Assembly (NCBI RefSeq): GCF_010974945.1
Contig: NZ_JAAIVB010000021.1
Span: forward strand, 62,001 to 126,000
Source: Noviherbaspirillum galbum
GTDB taxonomy: Bacteria; Pseudomonadota; Gammaproteobacteria; Burkholderiales; Burkholderiaceae_D
DNA length: 64,000 bases
Direction of reading: 5' to 3'
The notes beneath the pieces were generated by a model. That model worked only from the letters and a program-made list of their open reading frames with translations. It was not told the origin of the DNA and did no database searches. Below, in pieces: positions 12,075 to 21,020 of the stretch. How positions within the stretch are numbered: the stretch's first letter is position 1; each line of letters begins with the position of its first letter. A program made the translations under genes and the position numbers.

Positions 12075-12083
12075 TGCTATGAT
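12075..12083 (+). promoter_or_regulatory. Candidate extended -10 promoter for the tRNA
   Basis: TGC-TATGAT (TG at 12075-12076, TATGAT 12078-12083) lies 35 bases before the mature tRNA 5' end and is followed by GC-rich sequence, as expected for a stringently controlled stable-RNA promoter. No -35 with good spacing is evident. Confidence 0.35.
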
Positions 12084-12118
12084 GGAACAAGGCGGGCACG
12101 CCCGTCACCGATAACAAC

Positions 12119-12197
<79 letters not shown>

Positions 12198-12203
12198 GTC
12201 ATC

Positions 12204-12237
12204 ATTCAGGGGGACGACATGCGTCGTTCCCCTGAAT
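12204..12237 (+). terminator. Strong hairpin after the tRNA
   Basis: Arms at 12204-12218 and 12223-12237 pair over 15 positions (one G-U) around a four-base ATGC loop. There is no proper T tract, so this may be a processing or Rho-assisted end rather than a classical intrinsic terminator. Confidence 0.5.
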
Positions 12238-12345
12238 GCGTTTACGCCCTCTCTTTACTTATCCCTTGCGCACCGCATTCCGCCAAACCCTCCAGCGCAT
12301 TGCACAATAAAGATTCGTCAAAACTTTCCTGCTTTCATGATTAAA

Positions 12346-12359
12346 TTGATTTACATCAA
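12346..12359 (+). promoter_or_regulatory. Perfect FNR/Anr-type box
   Basis: TTGAT-TTAC-ATCAA matches the FNR-family consensus TTGAT-N4-ATCAA at all ten fixed positions. Its centre is only 27 bases before the ATG at 12380. Activation from -41.5 would put the transcript start inside the coding region, so binding here is more likely to repress or block. Confidence 0.55.
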
Positions 12360-12379
12360 GAAAGATCAAGGGGAAGGTC

Positions 12380-14731
12380 ATGGGCCACGCACTCAGGCAT
12401 GCAGCTTCGGCAGCAATTGCGATCGGTGTACTGACAGGCTGCAGCGGCGGTGACGGCGCCAGGCTGGCCGGGACATCGACAGACAAGCAGCTTGCCCAAT
12501 CGGCTGTGTATGCTGGCCAGCAAAGTACCTTCTTCTATTCCAAGAGGGCGAACTACAGCGTTTTCCGCTCCGGCAACGTCGTGACCGTCACCGACATTGT
12601 CGGCACCGAGGGAACCGTGACCTTGAATGGCGTTACCCGCTTGTATTTCAGCGACTCAGCCATTGCCTTCGACACCGATGGAATCGCCGGCCAGGTCTAT
12701 CGCTTGTATCGGGCGGCATTCAACCGGCAGCCGGACGCCGTCGGCCTCGGTTTCCAGATCTCCGCCGCGGAAGTCTCCGGCCTGAGCTTGCTCCAGCTTG
12801 CGCAAAACTTCGCAGCAAGCCCGGAATACCAGCAGCTGTATGGCGCCAACAATACCAATTCGCAGTTCGTCACCCAGCTTTACATCAACACCCTCCATCG
12901 CAGCCCCGATGATGCCGGCCTGGCATTTCACATCAAGAATCTGGAGACCGGCATCGTCACGCGCGCGTCGCTTCTCTACGGATTTTCGGAGTCGCCGGAA
13001 AACAAGCAGCAGGTGGCCTCCGAAATCGCAAGCGGCATCGCCTACACCTCCTGGAACGTCAGCGCCCCCGCAACCGTCCCGGGCGCGCCGGTACTTGGCA
13101 GCGTCGCGCCTGGCAGCGGCCTCGCAACCTTGAGCTTCACGGCGCCCAGCTTCGACGGCGGCTCGGCAATCACGAACTATGCTGCCAGCTGCACTTCCGG
13201 AACCCTGGTACAGAGCGCCAATGGCACGGCGAGCCCGATCGTCGTAAAAAACCTAAGCAACGGAACGGCGTACTCATGCAGCGTCAAGGCGACGAATGCC
13301 ATTGGCGTGGGCAGCGCGTCTGCGGCAGTGGCGGTCACGCCATCCGCAACCCCGGCCGCAACCGCGCCCGGTGCGCCTTCCATCACCTCTGCAATGCCCG
13401 GCAACGGCTCGGTCACATTAAGCTTCACCGCTCCGGCTTCCGATGGCGGCAGCGGCATCACGGGCTACAGTGCCTCGTGCGCCGCCGGAACCGCCACGCC
13501 AGTCACCGTTGCCGGAACGGCAAGTCCATTGACAGTGCCGGGCCTCACCAACGGGCTGGCGTATGCCTGCAGCATCAAGGCCGGCAACGCGGTAGGCCAG
13601 GGCATTGCCTCTGCCACCTCGACCGTCACGCCCTCTTCCAGCGTCGCCGGCGGCACCGCGCCTGGCGCGCCGACGCTGGTCACCGCGATCGCAGGACCAG
13701 GCACGGTCACACTGGGCTTCAATCCGCCGTCATCGACAGGGGATTCCGCCATTACCGGCTACACCGCCACCTGCAGCGCAACCACCGGCACCACGACCGC
13801 GGCAGGCAGCGTCAGTCCCTTGTCCGTCACGGGGCTCAGCAATGGCACGACCTACAGCTGCAGCGTCAAGGCCGCCAATTCGGCTGGAACGGGAACCGCA
13901 TCCGGCGTGCTGACCGCCATGCCGGTCACGACCGGCACGCTGACCGGACACCTCTACTGCCCCTACAGCGCAAGCGTGTCCATGCCGGCACTGAACCTGA
14001 CGAGTACGGTCACGATGAGCTGTACAGGCATGATGCGCGACATGACCGCGAACGGCGTACCGGACCATGTCACCGGCACCTTCCCGAACGCCAACAATCC
14101 GAACAAGATCGGGGCTGTCTCGGTGAAGTTCGGCAGCCCGCTCAATCCTGCCGTCGTCAGCACGACAGGCACGGCTCTCGCACACATCGTCGGGTTCGCC
14201 AACAATGGCATCAAGTTCGATCCGGCCACTGCGGAGTCATATCAGAACGCCGGCAAGTGGAACATCGAGGCGCTCGGCCAGACCTACATGAACCTCGGAA
14301 CCGATTCGAGCAACGCGCACGTGCAGCCGGACGGTTCCTACCACTACCACGGCATTCCCGAGGGCTACGTCAACAAGCTCAATGCCAGCCCCTCCACGCA
14401 GATGACGATGCTGGGCTTCGCCAACGACGGTTTCCCGATCTACGCGCGCTACGGCTACGTGACGGCGAACAGCATGAGCAGCGGACTGAAGGTGATCAAG
14501 TCGAGCTACCGCCTCAAGGCCACGCCGGATTCCGGCCGGCCGTCGACGTCCATCGTCCCGCTCGGCACCTTCACCCAGGACTACGAGTACGTCGCCGGAC
14601 TCGGCGACCTCGACGAATGCAATGGCCGTGTCGGCGTGACGCCCGAGTTCCCCGCCGGGATCTATCATTACTTCGTGACCGATACCTACCCCTACATCCA
14701 GCGCTGCATCAAGGGCACGGCAGCGCCATGA
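12380..14731 (+). CDS. Exported lipoprotein: DUF4214, three Fn3-like repeats, YHYH domain
   Basis: The 783-residue protein is anchored by a lipoprotein signal with lipobox L18-T-G-C21. Residues about 90-230 contain DUF4214-like units (VYRLYRAAFNRQPDAVGLGF and LYINTLHRSPDDAGLAF), a domain common in surface and type I secreted proteins. Residues about 235-545 hold three fibronectin-III-like repeats, each starting PGAP and ending NGTAYSCSVKA(T/G)N. The C-terminal 240 residues form a YHYH domain, with the YHYH tetrapeptide at residue 654 and conserved GFANDGFPIYARYGY. YHYH function is unknown. The stop overlaps the start of the next gene (ATGA), so the two are coupled. An FNR-type box lies just upstream. 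The domain combination is unusual. Confidence 0.8.
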   Translation: MGHALRHAASAAIAIGVLTGCSGGDGARLAGTSTDKQLAQSAVYAGQQSTFFYSKRANYSVFRSGNVVTVTDIVGTEGTVTLNGVTRLYFSDSAIAFDTDGIAGQVYRLYRAAFNRQPDAVGLGFQISAAEVSGLSLLQLAQNFAASPEYQQLYGANNTNSQFVTQLYINTLHRSPDDAGLAFHIKNLETGIVTRASLLYGFSESPENKQQVASEIASGIAYTSWNVSAPATVPGAPVLGSVAPGSGLATLSFTAPSFDGGSAITNYAASCTSGTLVQSANGTASPIVVKNLSNGTAYSCSVKATNAIGVGSASAAVAVTPSATPAATAPGAPSITSAMPGNGSVTLSFTAPASDGGSGITGYSASCAAGTATPVTVAGTASPLTVPGLTNGLAYACSIKAGNAVGQGIASATSTVTPSSSVAGGTAPGAPTLVTAIAGPGTVTLGFNPPSSTGDSAITGYTATCSATTGTTTAAGSVSPLSVTGLSNGTTYSCSVKAANSAGTGTASGVLTAMPVTTGTLTGHLYCPYSASVSMPALNLTSTVTMSCTGMMRDMTANGVPDHVTGTFPNANNPNKIGAVSVKFGSPLNPAVVSTTGTALAHIVGFANNGIKFDPATAESYQNAGKWNIEALGQTYMNLGTDSSNAHVQPDGSYHYHGIPEGYVNKLNASPSTQMTMLGFANDGFPIYARYGYVTANSMSSGLKVIKSSYRLKATPDSGRPSTSIVPLGTFTQDYEYVAGLGDLDECNGRVGVTPEFPAGIYHYFVTDTYPYIQRCIKGTAAP

Positions 14732-15804
14732 AGTGGGTTCGCCTGCTTGCCGCGCTGCTGTCGCTCGCCGCCGGCAATGCGCAGGCGCACCTGATGCCGG
14801 CCGGTCACGGCGGGCTGCGCGTCGACGAGGCGGAAGTGATGTCCGTCGTCTCGATCCCCGTCGCCGTGCTGAGCGGCTGGGACGATGACGGCAACGGCTT
14901 GCTTTCCCTCGCCGAGCTGAATACCCACCGCAGCGCGCTCGACAGGCAGCTCGCGCAACGGTTTCGCCTGTTCGATGGCGACGCGCCCGAGCGCATCATT
15001 TTCCAGGATCTCCTGTTTTCCGACGTGCGCAATGAGGCGCTGACGGGCACCGACCACCTCATCCTCATGCGCCGCAGCCAGTGGAATGAAAAGATCCACC
15101 AGCTGCGCGTGCAAGCCGATCTCTTCGCCAAGGCAGGTCCGGAACGCGAGCTGATGCTGAGCGCCGCGCGGGCCGGCACGACGGAGATGACGATCCTTCG
15201 CGCGGATCGTCCGGGTCATCGCTTCTTCCGCGATGCGATGGCGGTATTCGGGGATGCGGTGCGCAACGGCGCCGAACATATCCTGCTTGGTTACGACCAC
15301 CTGCTGTTCCTGCTCACGCTCCTCGTTGCCGGGACCGGATGGCGGTATTGGCTCGCCACGATCACCGCGTTCACCGTCGCCCACAGCGTCACGCTCGCGC
15401 TCGCGGCGACCGGCATGCTGACTTTGCCTGGCGTCGTCGTCGAGCCCCTGATCGCCCTGAGCATCGTGGTCGTCGCGATCGGCAACCTGTTCCGGGTCGG
15501 CGTGGAACGGCGTCAACGCACCTGGCTGATATTTGCCTGCGGCCTGCTGCACGGCCTTGGCATCGCCTCCGCGCTGGACCTGGTCGGACTCGAAGGAACA
15601 GGCAAGTCGCTGACGCTCGCCGGCTTCAATGTCGGTGTCGAGATCGGCCAGCTTGGCGTGGCTGCATGCGCGCTGACCCTCCTCGCCGTCGTGCGGCGCC
15701 ATGGCAGCGCGTCGATGCAAGAGATGGCGGCGCGCGCCTGTTCCGTGTTCGCGGCGCTTGCAGGAATGGGCTGGTTCATCGCGCGGGTTGCGCACGCGGG
15801 ATAA
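14728..15804 (+). CDS. HupE/UreJ-family membrane protein with EF-hand-like motif
   Basis: The 358-residue protein has a cleavable signal peptide (about residues 1-20, ending NAQA). Its periplasmic N-terminal half carries an EF-hand-like loop DDDGNGLLSLAEL at residues 52-64, a possible Ca2+ site. The C-terminal half has about six membrane segments, beginning GAEHILLGYDHLLFLL and including TAFTVAHSVTLALA and LLHGLGIASAL, the signature of HupE/UreJ_2 proteins. Classical HupE/UreJ members are linked to nickel, but this extended type lies outside any hydrogenase or urease cluster here. It is translationally coupled to the YHYH lipoprotein, so they probably act together in the envelope. The substrate is unknown. 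Confidence 0.75.
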   Translation: MKWVRLLAALLSLAAGNAQAHLMPAGHGGLRVDEAEVMSVVSIPVAVLSGWDDDGNGLLSLAELNTHRSALDRQLAQRFRLFDGDAPERIIFQDLLFSDVRNEALTGTDHLILMRRSQWNEKIHQLRVQADLFAKAGPERELMLSAARAGTTEMTILRADRPGHRFFRDAMAVFGDAVRNGAEHILLGYDHLLFLLTLLVAGTGWRYWLATITAFTVAHSVTLALAATGMLTLPGVVVEPLIALSIVVVAIGNLFRVGVERRQRTWLIFACGLLHGLGIASALDLVGLEGTGKSLTLAGFNVGVEIGQLGVAACALTLLAVVRRHGSASMQEMAARACSVFAALAGMGWFIARVAHAG

Positions 15805-15863
15805 GCGCATGGGAACGGACTGCGCGGTCGCCGTGTCCGGCAGTGATGAAATGGGTGGCGCCG

Positions 15864-16568
15864 CTAGCGGTGTGAGGTCACCCCGACCTGCTGGCACATG
15901 TCGAGTACCGGACACGTCGAGCAATGCGGCAGCTTGCCGGTGCAGATGTGTTTTCCGAACGGGACGAGCAGGCGGTTGATCTCTATCCAGTATTGCGGCG
16001 GCAGCTTCGCTTCGAGCACGGCCAGGGTCTTCTCCGGCGTAGCCGCCTGGACGTAGCCCCAGCGCGATGTCACGCGATGCACATGGATGTCGACGCTGAT
16101 GAAAGGCGCGCCGCAGGCAATGCCGAGGACGAGGTTCGCGCACTTCGGGCCGACGCCCGCGAACGACATCAGGACGTCGCGCTCCCCAGGCAGCTCCCCG
16201 CCGAATTCGTCGAGGACGCGATGGGCGATGGCCAGGATCTGCCCCGCCTTGCGCTCGTGGAACGTGCTTGGGCTGATCAGTGCGTCCAGATCCCGCTCGC
16301 TCAAGGCAATCATGTCCGCCGGCGTACGCGCCCGCTCGAACAGCTTGCGCGACACGGGCAAGGTCACTTCGTCATAGGTGCGGATTGAAATGATGCAGGC
16401 GACCAGCTGTTCGAACGTGGAGCCGTAGCCTTCCTCCGCCAGCTGGAACAGCGCCGCCTTGGGCCAGGGCCGGATGGCGGCATCGATGCGGTCGAACGCC
16501 GTGCCGATGTCGAACGGCAGCTTGTCGCGGCGGCTTGTCTGCGCTTGCTTGTCCATGGTGCCTGACAT
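15864..16568 (-). CDS. nth: Endonuclease III-like DNA glycosylase/AP lyase
   Basis: Base-excision repair enzyme removing oxidised pyrimidines. The HhH-GPD core reads LMSFAGVGPKCANLVLG ... VDIHVHR, giving the catalytic Lys (about residue 142) and Asp (about residue 160) 18 apart, as in E. coli Nth (K120, D138). The C-terminal [4Fe-4S] loop is C-x6-C-x2-C-x5-C (CTGKLPHCSTCPVLDMC). The frame is open further upstream; I chose the ATG at 16568 (MSGTMDKQ), with ATG 16556 as an alternative, since neither has a strong ribosome site. At about 234 residues it is slightly longer than E. coli Nth. It converges with the HupE-like gene. Confidence 0.85.
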   Translation of the reverse strand: MSGTMDKQAQTSRRDKLPFDIGTAFDRIDAAIRPWPKAALFQLAEEGYGSTFEQLVACIISIRTYDEVTLPVSRKLFERARTPADMIALSERDLDALISPSTFHERKAGQILAIAHRVLDEFGGELPGERDVLMSFAGVGPKCANLVLGIACGAPFISVDIHVHRVTSRWGYVQAATPEKTLAVLEAKLPPQYWIEINRLLVPFGKHICTGKLPHCSTCPVLDMCQQVGVTSHR

Positions 16569-16674
16569 CGTAGTACGTTCCGCCGGGCCTGCGGAGAGGC
16601 GTGCGGACGGGCTTTGCTGGCGCGCAAAGCCTGCCGCCGCGAATGCGCGCCAGGGCAAGCTGGTAACGATGGCA

Positions 16675-16869
16675 TCAATGGCTCATCGGAAACGCGAGCA
16701 CGTCTTCGCCCATCTCGCGGAGGCGCCGCGATTCTTCCTCCTGCCACGCGCGGTAATATTGCCGCTTGATGACGATGACGGTCCATGGATGAGGCAGGGG
16801 CGCCCACACTTTGTTCTTTTCCTGCGTCGATAGCTTGCGATGAAATTGAGGAGTGAAATCGAGTGGCAT
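16675..16869 (-). CDS. Small conserved-looking hypothetical protein
   Basis: A 64-residue ORF beginning MPLDFTPQFHRKLSTQEKNK and rich in charged residues and Trp/Tyr (VWAPLPHPWTVIVIKRQYYRAWQEEES). The start is well supported: AAGGAG sits seven bases before the ATG. No domain recognised and no signal peptide. It lies upstream of nth on the same strand, with about 106 bases between. Translation seems likely; the function is unknown. Confidence 0.6.
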   Translation of the reverse strand: MPLDFTPQFHRKLSTQEKNKVWAPLPHPWTVIVIKRQYYRAWQEEESRRLREMGEDVLAFPMSH

Positions 16870-17171
16870 GCTAGCTTCTCCTTGCTGTCCGGCGGGACGC
16901 GTATTGCTGCGGCTTGTCGCATGGATAGAGTCTAGGAGGCCGCTATCGCAGGGAGAACGAAGGCTTTCGCGCTTGCATATGCGATCGCTTCCGAATGGCG
17001 CCAAGTGCTTGTCCGGCAGGCAAGGGCTTGCAGCGAGCGCGCGGTTGGCAAACCTTGCTTCGCTCCGCAAACAAGTGCCGCCTTACCTTGTCATATCTGT
17101 CATCGCGCTGCAAGGACGGCGCGGTAAAGTCTGCGGAACATCACTTTTTCAATATGCTTTTCCATGAAGCG

Positions 17172-17177
17172 TATAAT
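17172..17177 (+). promoter_or_regulatory. -10 element of the rhlE promoter
   Basis: A perfect TATAAT with a weak -35, giving a leader of about 185 bases before the rhlE start at 17368. Long leaders are common for cold-inducible DEAD-box helicase genes. No gene is seen in the 16870-17367 gap. Confidence 0.45.
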
Positions 17178-17367
17178 GAAAGGTTGTGCTGCGCGATGAT
17201 CGCACTGCCATCAGCCAACGATATCTTTCGCGCAATCCATGCGGATTCCGGTACACGCTCCCGTAGTCCGCCGTCAATGAACGAAGCGCGGCGCCGCCAG
17301 CATGCATGTCCCCCGGGCAAGCTTCCCGGCAGCGTCTAGAGCCCCTGCGCGGGCACAACGAAAGCAT

Positions 17368-18801
17368 ATGTCTGATTCTCTGATAGCACCCCAGTCTCAA
17401 TCTTCATCATCGGCCGTCCGTTTCGAGGACTTCGGCCTGTCGCCCGACATCCTGCGCGCGCTGTCCGACCAGGGCTACGTCAACCCGACGCCGATCCAGG
17501 CGCAGGCGATCCCCATCGTCCTGCAGGGCCGCGACGTCATGGGCGCGGCCCAGACCGGCACCGGCAAGACCGCCGGCTTTTCCCTTCCGATCATCCAACT
17601 GCTGCTGGCTCACGCCAACACCAGCGCCTCGCCCGCCCGCCATCCGGTGCGTGCCCTGATCCTCACGCCGACCCGCGAGCTGGCCGACCAGGTGGCGGAC
17701 AATGTGAAGGCCTACTCTCGCCATACCCCAGTGCGCGCCACGGTCGTCTTCGGCGGCGTGGACATGGCGCCGCAAACCGCCGCCCTGCGCGGCGGCGTGG
17801 AAATCGTCATCGCCACGCCTGGCCGCCTGCTCGACCACGTGCAGCAGAAGACCGTGAACTTGTCGCAGACCCAGATCCTGGTGATGGACGAGGCGGACCG
17901 CATGCTCGACATGGGCTTCCTGCCCGACCTGCAGCGCATCATCAACCTGCTGCCGAAAGAGCGGCAGAACCTGATGTTTTCGGCAACCTTCTCGCCGGAA
18001 ATCAAGAAGCTGGCCAACAGCTTCCTCAGGAATCCGGTCACGATCGAGGTGGCGCGCAGCAATGCCACGGCCGACAACGTGACGCAGGTGCTGTACAAGG
18101 TCGAGGAGGAAGCCAAGCGCGACGCGGTTGCCCACATCATCCGCGAGCGTAACCTGAAGCAGGTCATCGTCTTCTCGAACACCAAGATCGGCGCATCGCG
18201 CCTGTCGCGCCACCTCGAAAAGGACGGCATCAAGGCGTCGGCCATCCACGGCGACAAGACCCAGGGCGAACGCATGGCGGCGCTGGAAGCCTTCAAGCAA
18301 GGCCCGGTGGAAGTGCTGGTGGCGACCGATGTCGCGGCGCGCGGCCTGGACATCGCCGAACTGCCCTGCGTGATCAACTACGACCTGCCGTACAACGCCG
18401 AGGACTATGTGCACCGGATCGGCCGCACCGGCCGTGCCGGCGCGTCGGGCGATGCGATCTCCCTGTATTCCGACAAGGATGCGCGCCTGCTGGCCGACAT
18501 CGAAAAGCTGATCAAGCAAAAGATCACCCGCCTGGAACTCACCGGATTCGTGCCGGCGCGCGGCGAACGCCGTCCCCGCCATGACGACCACGAAGACCGC
18601 CCGGCGCCGAGCCGCAGCGCCTATGGCCGGGGCAGCCATACATCGCATCCGCCGCGCAAGGAAAAGGTCGATCCCTGGTTCCTCAAGCCGTATGAGCCCG
18701 CGCCGCCGAGCCCGCAATCGGAAGAGCCGCTCGACGGTCATCCGGCCAAGCCGGCCAAGCAAAAGGTGGCCGCCCTGCTGGGCGGCGGGCCGAAGCGCTG
18801 A
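17368..18801 (+). CDS. rhlE: DEAD-box ATP-dependent RNA helicase, RhlE type
   Basis: RNA helicase of 477 residues acting in ribosome assembly and RNA turnover. All core motifs are present in order: Q motif (FEDFGLSPDILRAL ... PTPIQAQAIP), Walker A AQTGTGKT (61-68), PTRELADQV, TPGRLLDHV, DEAD (174-177), SATFS, VATDVAARGLDI and HRIGRTGRAG. A basic, disordered C-terminal tail of about 90 residues follows, typical of RhlE proteins. The start MSDSLIAPQ at 17368 was chosen over an upstream in-frame codon because it fits the family. It is monocistronic and ends at a clear terminator. Confidence 0.92.
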   Translation: MSDSLIAPQSQSSSSAVRFEDFGLSPDILRALSDQGYVNPTPIQAQAIPIVLQGRDVMGAAQTGTGKTAGFSLPIIQLLLAHANTSASPARHPVRALILTPTRELADQVADNVKAYSRHTPVRATVVFGGVDMAPQTAALRGGVEIVIATPGRLLDHVQQKTVNLSQTQILVMDEADRMLDMGFLPDLQRIINLLPKERQNLMFSATFSPEIKKLANSFLRNPVTIEVARSNATADNVTQVLYKVEEEAKRDAVAHIIRERNLKQVIVFSNTKIGASRLSRHLEKDGIKASAIHGDKTQGERMAALEAFKQGPVEVLVATDVAARGLDIAELPCVINYDLPYNAEDYVHRIGRTGRAGASGDAISLYSDKDARLLADIEKLIKQKITRLELTGFVPARGERRPRHDDHEDRPAPSRSAYGRGSHTSHPPRKEKVDPWFLKPYEPAPPSPQSEEPLDGHPAKPAKQKVAALLGGGPKR

Positions 18802-18825
18802 GCCAAGCCAGCCTCAAAAAACAAC

Positions 18826-18850
18826 AAAGGCCCCGCGAAGGGGCCTTTTT
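18826..18850 (+). terminator. Intrinsic terminator after rhlE
   Basis: AAAGGCCCC (18826-18834), a GCGAA loop, and GGGGCCTTTTT. The A run before the stem means it can also serve the converging gluQ transcript. Confidence 0.85.
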
Positions 18851-18888
18851 CGTTGCCGGACATGCCGGCGCATGAAAGGACTCAGGGT

Positions 18889-19764
18889 TCAGGGCGCGGC
18901 GAAGCGCTGCGCCCACTGCGCGGTGGCCTCTTTCCAGAAACCTTCCACGGTGTCCGGCATGGGCATGTCGAGCTGCAGGAAACTGGCCGCGTCCATCAGT
19001 TCTTCCAGCGGCCGGGACACGTCCAGGGGCAATGCGCCGGTCTGCTTCGACAATTTCTCGCCCCGGGTGTTGGTTACCACCGGAACGTGCATGTAGCGCG
19101 GGGTCGAGTAATCCAGAAGCTGCTGCAGGTAGATCTGGCGCGGCGTGGAATCGATGAGGTCGGCGCCGCGCACCACGTCGGTCACGCCCTGGTCTGCATC
19201 GTCGACCACCACGGCAAGCTGGTAGGCCCAGAAGCCGTCGGCCCGCTTCAGGACGAAGTCGCCCACATCCGTGGCAAGCTGCTGGACGACCCTGCCCATC
19301 CAGCGATCTTCGAAATATTGCATGTCCTTGCCCGCCTCGGGCACGCGGACGCGCCATGCGCGTGCCGTCTTGCCGGGGGCCAGGCCGCCGCGGCAGGTGC
19401 CGGGATACACCAGCGCGCCGTCGCTGCCCGGACCGACCGTGGAATCGGCGATCTCGCTCCGGGTGCAGCCGCAAGGATAGACGTGGGCGCCAAGCCGCTC
19501 GAAGGCCGCCTGGTAAAGCGGCTTGCGGGCGCTTTGCCACACCACCTCGCCATCCCATTGCATGCTGAAGGCTTGCAGGCATTGCAGGATGGATTGCGCG
19601 GCGTCCGGCACGGTGCGCGCTTCGTCGATGTCTTCCATGCGAACCAGCCACTGGCCGTGATGGGCCTTGGCGTCGAGGTAGCTCGCCATGGCCGCGACGA
19701 GCGAGCCCTTGTGCAAGGGGCCGGTGGGGGAGGGCGCGAAACGGCCAGTGTAATTCGTAGTCAT
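18889..19764 (-). CDS. gluQ: Glutamyl-Q tRNA(Asp) synthetase
   Basis: Class I synthetase paralogue that attaches glutamate to queuosine at the wobble position of tRNA(Asp). The 291-residue protein has the catalytic core of GluRS but no anticodon-binding domain, the hallmark of GluQRS. The HIGH-like motif is APSPTGPLHKG (residues 10-20) and the KMSKS-like motif KLSKQ (237-241). A zinc-binding segment YPCGCTRSEI ... YPGTCRGG lies in the insertion. It converges with rhlE and appears monocistronic. The 133 bases downstream of the glycan operon separate it from the next minus-strand gene. Confidence 0.93.
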   Translation of the reverse strand: MTTNYTGRFAPSPTGPLHKGSLVAAMASYLDAKAHHGQWLVRMEDIDEARTVPDAAQSILQCLQAFSMQWDGEVVWQSARKPLYQAAFERLGAHVYPCGCTRSEIADSTVGPGSDGALVYPGTCRGGLAPGKTARAWRVRVPEAGKDMQYFEDRWMGRVVQQLATDVGDFVLKRADGFWAYQLAVVVDDADQGVTDVVRGADLIDSTPRQIYLQQLLDYSTPRYMHVPVVTNTRGEKLSKQTGALPLDVSRPLEELMDAASFLQLDMPMPDTVEGFWKEATAQWAQRFAAP

Positions 19765-19897
19765 CCCTGAATTATGCCCTGATTAAAAATCCTCAGGCGC
19801 AATGAATACGAATAAACAACGCGTCCGGCGGCAAGCCGCCTGTCGATCAGCCGCCCCTCGGCAGCCGGGCTTGCCCGGCCCGCCGCGGCGTCCGAAT

Positions 19898-20656
19898 TCA
19901 GGCCGCGCCGTCCAGGTTTGCGTGCTGCGCGCATCGGTCCAGCTTGGGTTCGCGGCACTCGTAGAACTGGTAAAGCGAGAGCGGCTTGGCGAGCCCGAAG
20001 GCGCTGCTCCTGACGTCGGCAAAGAAGAATTCCAGGACTTCGCGGATTTCGCGCGCGGAATTCACATGTTCATGCTTCATCAGCAAGCCATAGTCCAGGC
20101 CGTATTTCATCCGGAATTCCAGCCCGGTGGTGCATTTCCAGCCCAGCGCCCAGAGCACCGTGCCTTCGCTGGGAATCGCCGCGCGCAAGCTGCCGCCCTT
20201 CGCAAGCAGCAATCCGCAGCGGGCGACCAGTTCGGGCAGGTTGAGGATATGTTCGAAGGTGGCGACCGAGGTGATGCGGTCGTATCGCTCGGATTCCGGC
20301 ACCTGGGCGATATCGCCGTAGACGTGGCGCACCCTCGCCAGCCGCGGGGAGCCCGCGTAGAGGCTGGTGAAGGGTTCGACGATGTCGTAGGGCCCGACTT
20401 CCGGCTCGTGCTGCAGCTGGTTCAGGGTGCCCGCGCCGACTTCCAGCGTGGACAGCGGCCGGCCAGGCGGCCGGGCGATGTCCGCCGCCACCTTGCGGTG
20501 CATCCAGGCTTCGAGGCGCTGCGCCATCGATGCCGCGGTGGTATCGCCATCGCGATTTGACTTGTAGTGCGTCGAGTAGATTTCCTCTATCTCGCGCGGC
20601 AGCGGCGGGCGCGTTTTGGGAAAGTGCTCGAATGGATGCATGCCGGCTTTCTTCAT
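19898..20656 (-). CDS. Class I SAM-dependent methyltransferase
   Basis: The 252-residue protein has a Rossmann-type SAM motif LEVGAGTLNQ (residues 71-80) and a later SVATFEHILNLPELVARCGLLLAKGG segment, typical of motifs II/III of small-molecule or sugar methyltransferases. It is the last gene of the minus-strand glycan operon, 25 bases after the EmrE/ArnE-like membrane protein. It may methylate a glycan residue or lipid intermediate, but the substrate is not evident. Confidence 0.75.
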   Translation of the reverse strand: MKKAGMHPFEHFPKTRPPLPREIEEIYSTHYKSNRDGDTTAASMAQRLEAWMHRKVAADIARPPGRPLSTLEVGAGTLNQLQHEPEVGPYDIVEPFTSLYAGSPRLARVRHVYGDIAQVPESERYDRITSVATFEHILNLPELVARCGLLLAKGGSLRAAIPSEGTVLWALGWKCTTGLEFRMKYGLDYGLLMKHEHVNSAREIREVLEFFFADVRSSAFGLAKPLSLYQFYECREPKLDRCAQHANLDGAA

Positions 20657-20681
20657 GAGCGTTGACTCCCGAGGGTTGTTG

Positions 20682-21020
20682 TCAGCTTCTGGATAACATC
20701 ACGATGCCAAAAAAGATGAGCGCGATGCCCGCGATCTTTCCAGGCCCGAAGGCTTCGCCGAGCAGCCAGGAACTGGCGATCGAAACGAGGATGAACACGC
20801 CGCCCGCCATCACCGGCGAGGCGACCGAAAGCGGATTGGCCGCATAGACGCGCACCATCAGGATGAAGGCCAGGCCATACATGGCGAGCGCGCTGATCAG
20901 CCAGGGCGAGAGCCAGGCGGCCCAGCCCTGGCCGGCCTGCACCGTGCCCGCCTGCTTGGAAGCGAGCTGGGCGCCTACGTTGAGGCAGATGGCGATCAGG
21001 GCGAGGAGGGGTTCTTTCAT
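20682..21020 (-). CDS. Small EamA/SMR-type membrane protein (ArnE-like)
   Basis: The 112-residue protein has four predicted membrane helices: LLALIAICLNVGAQLAS, WLSPWLISALAMYGLAFIL, PVMAGGVFILVSIASSWLL and IAGIALIFFGIVML. Such small transporters next to a polyprenyl-phosphate glycosyltransferase often help flip lipid-linked sugars, like ArnE/ArnF. Its start overlaps the stop of the upstream glycosyltransferase gene (ATGA), supporting a joint role. Pairing with a second subunit, or homodimerisation, is not determinable here. Confidence 0.75.
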   Translation of the reverse strand: MKEPLLALIAICLNVGAQLASKQAGTVQAGQGWAAWLSPWLISALAMYGLAFILMVRVYAANPLSVASPVMAGGVFILVSIASSWLLGEAFGPGKIAGIALIFFGIVMLSRS

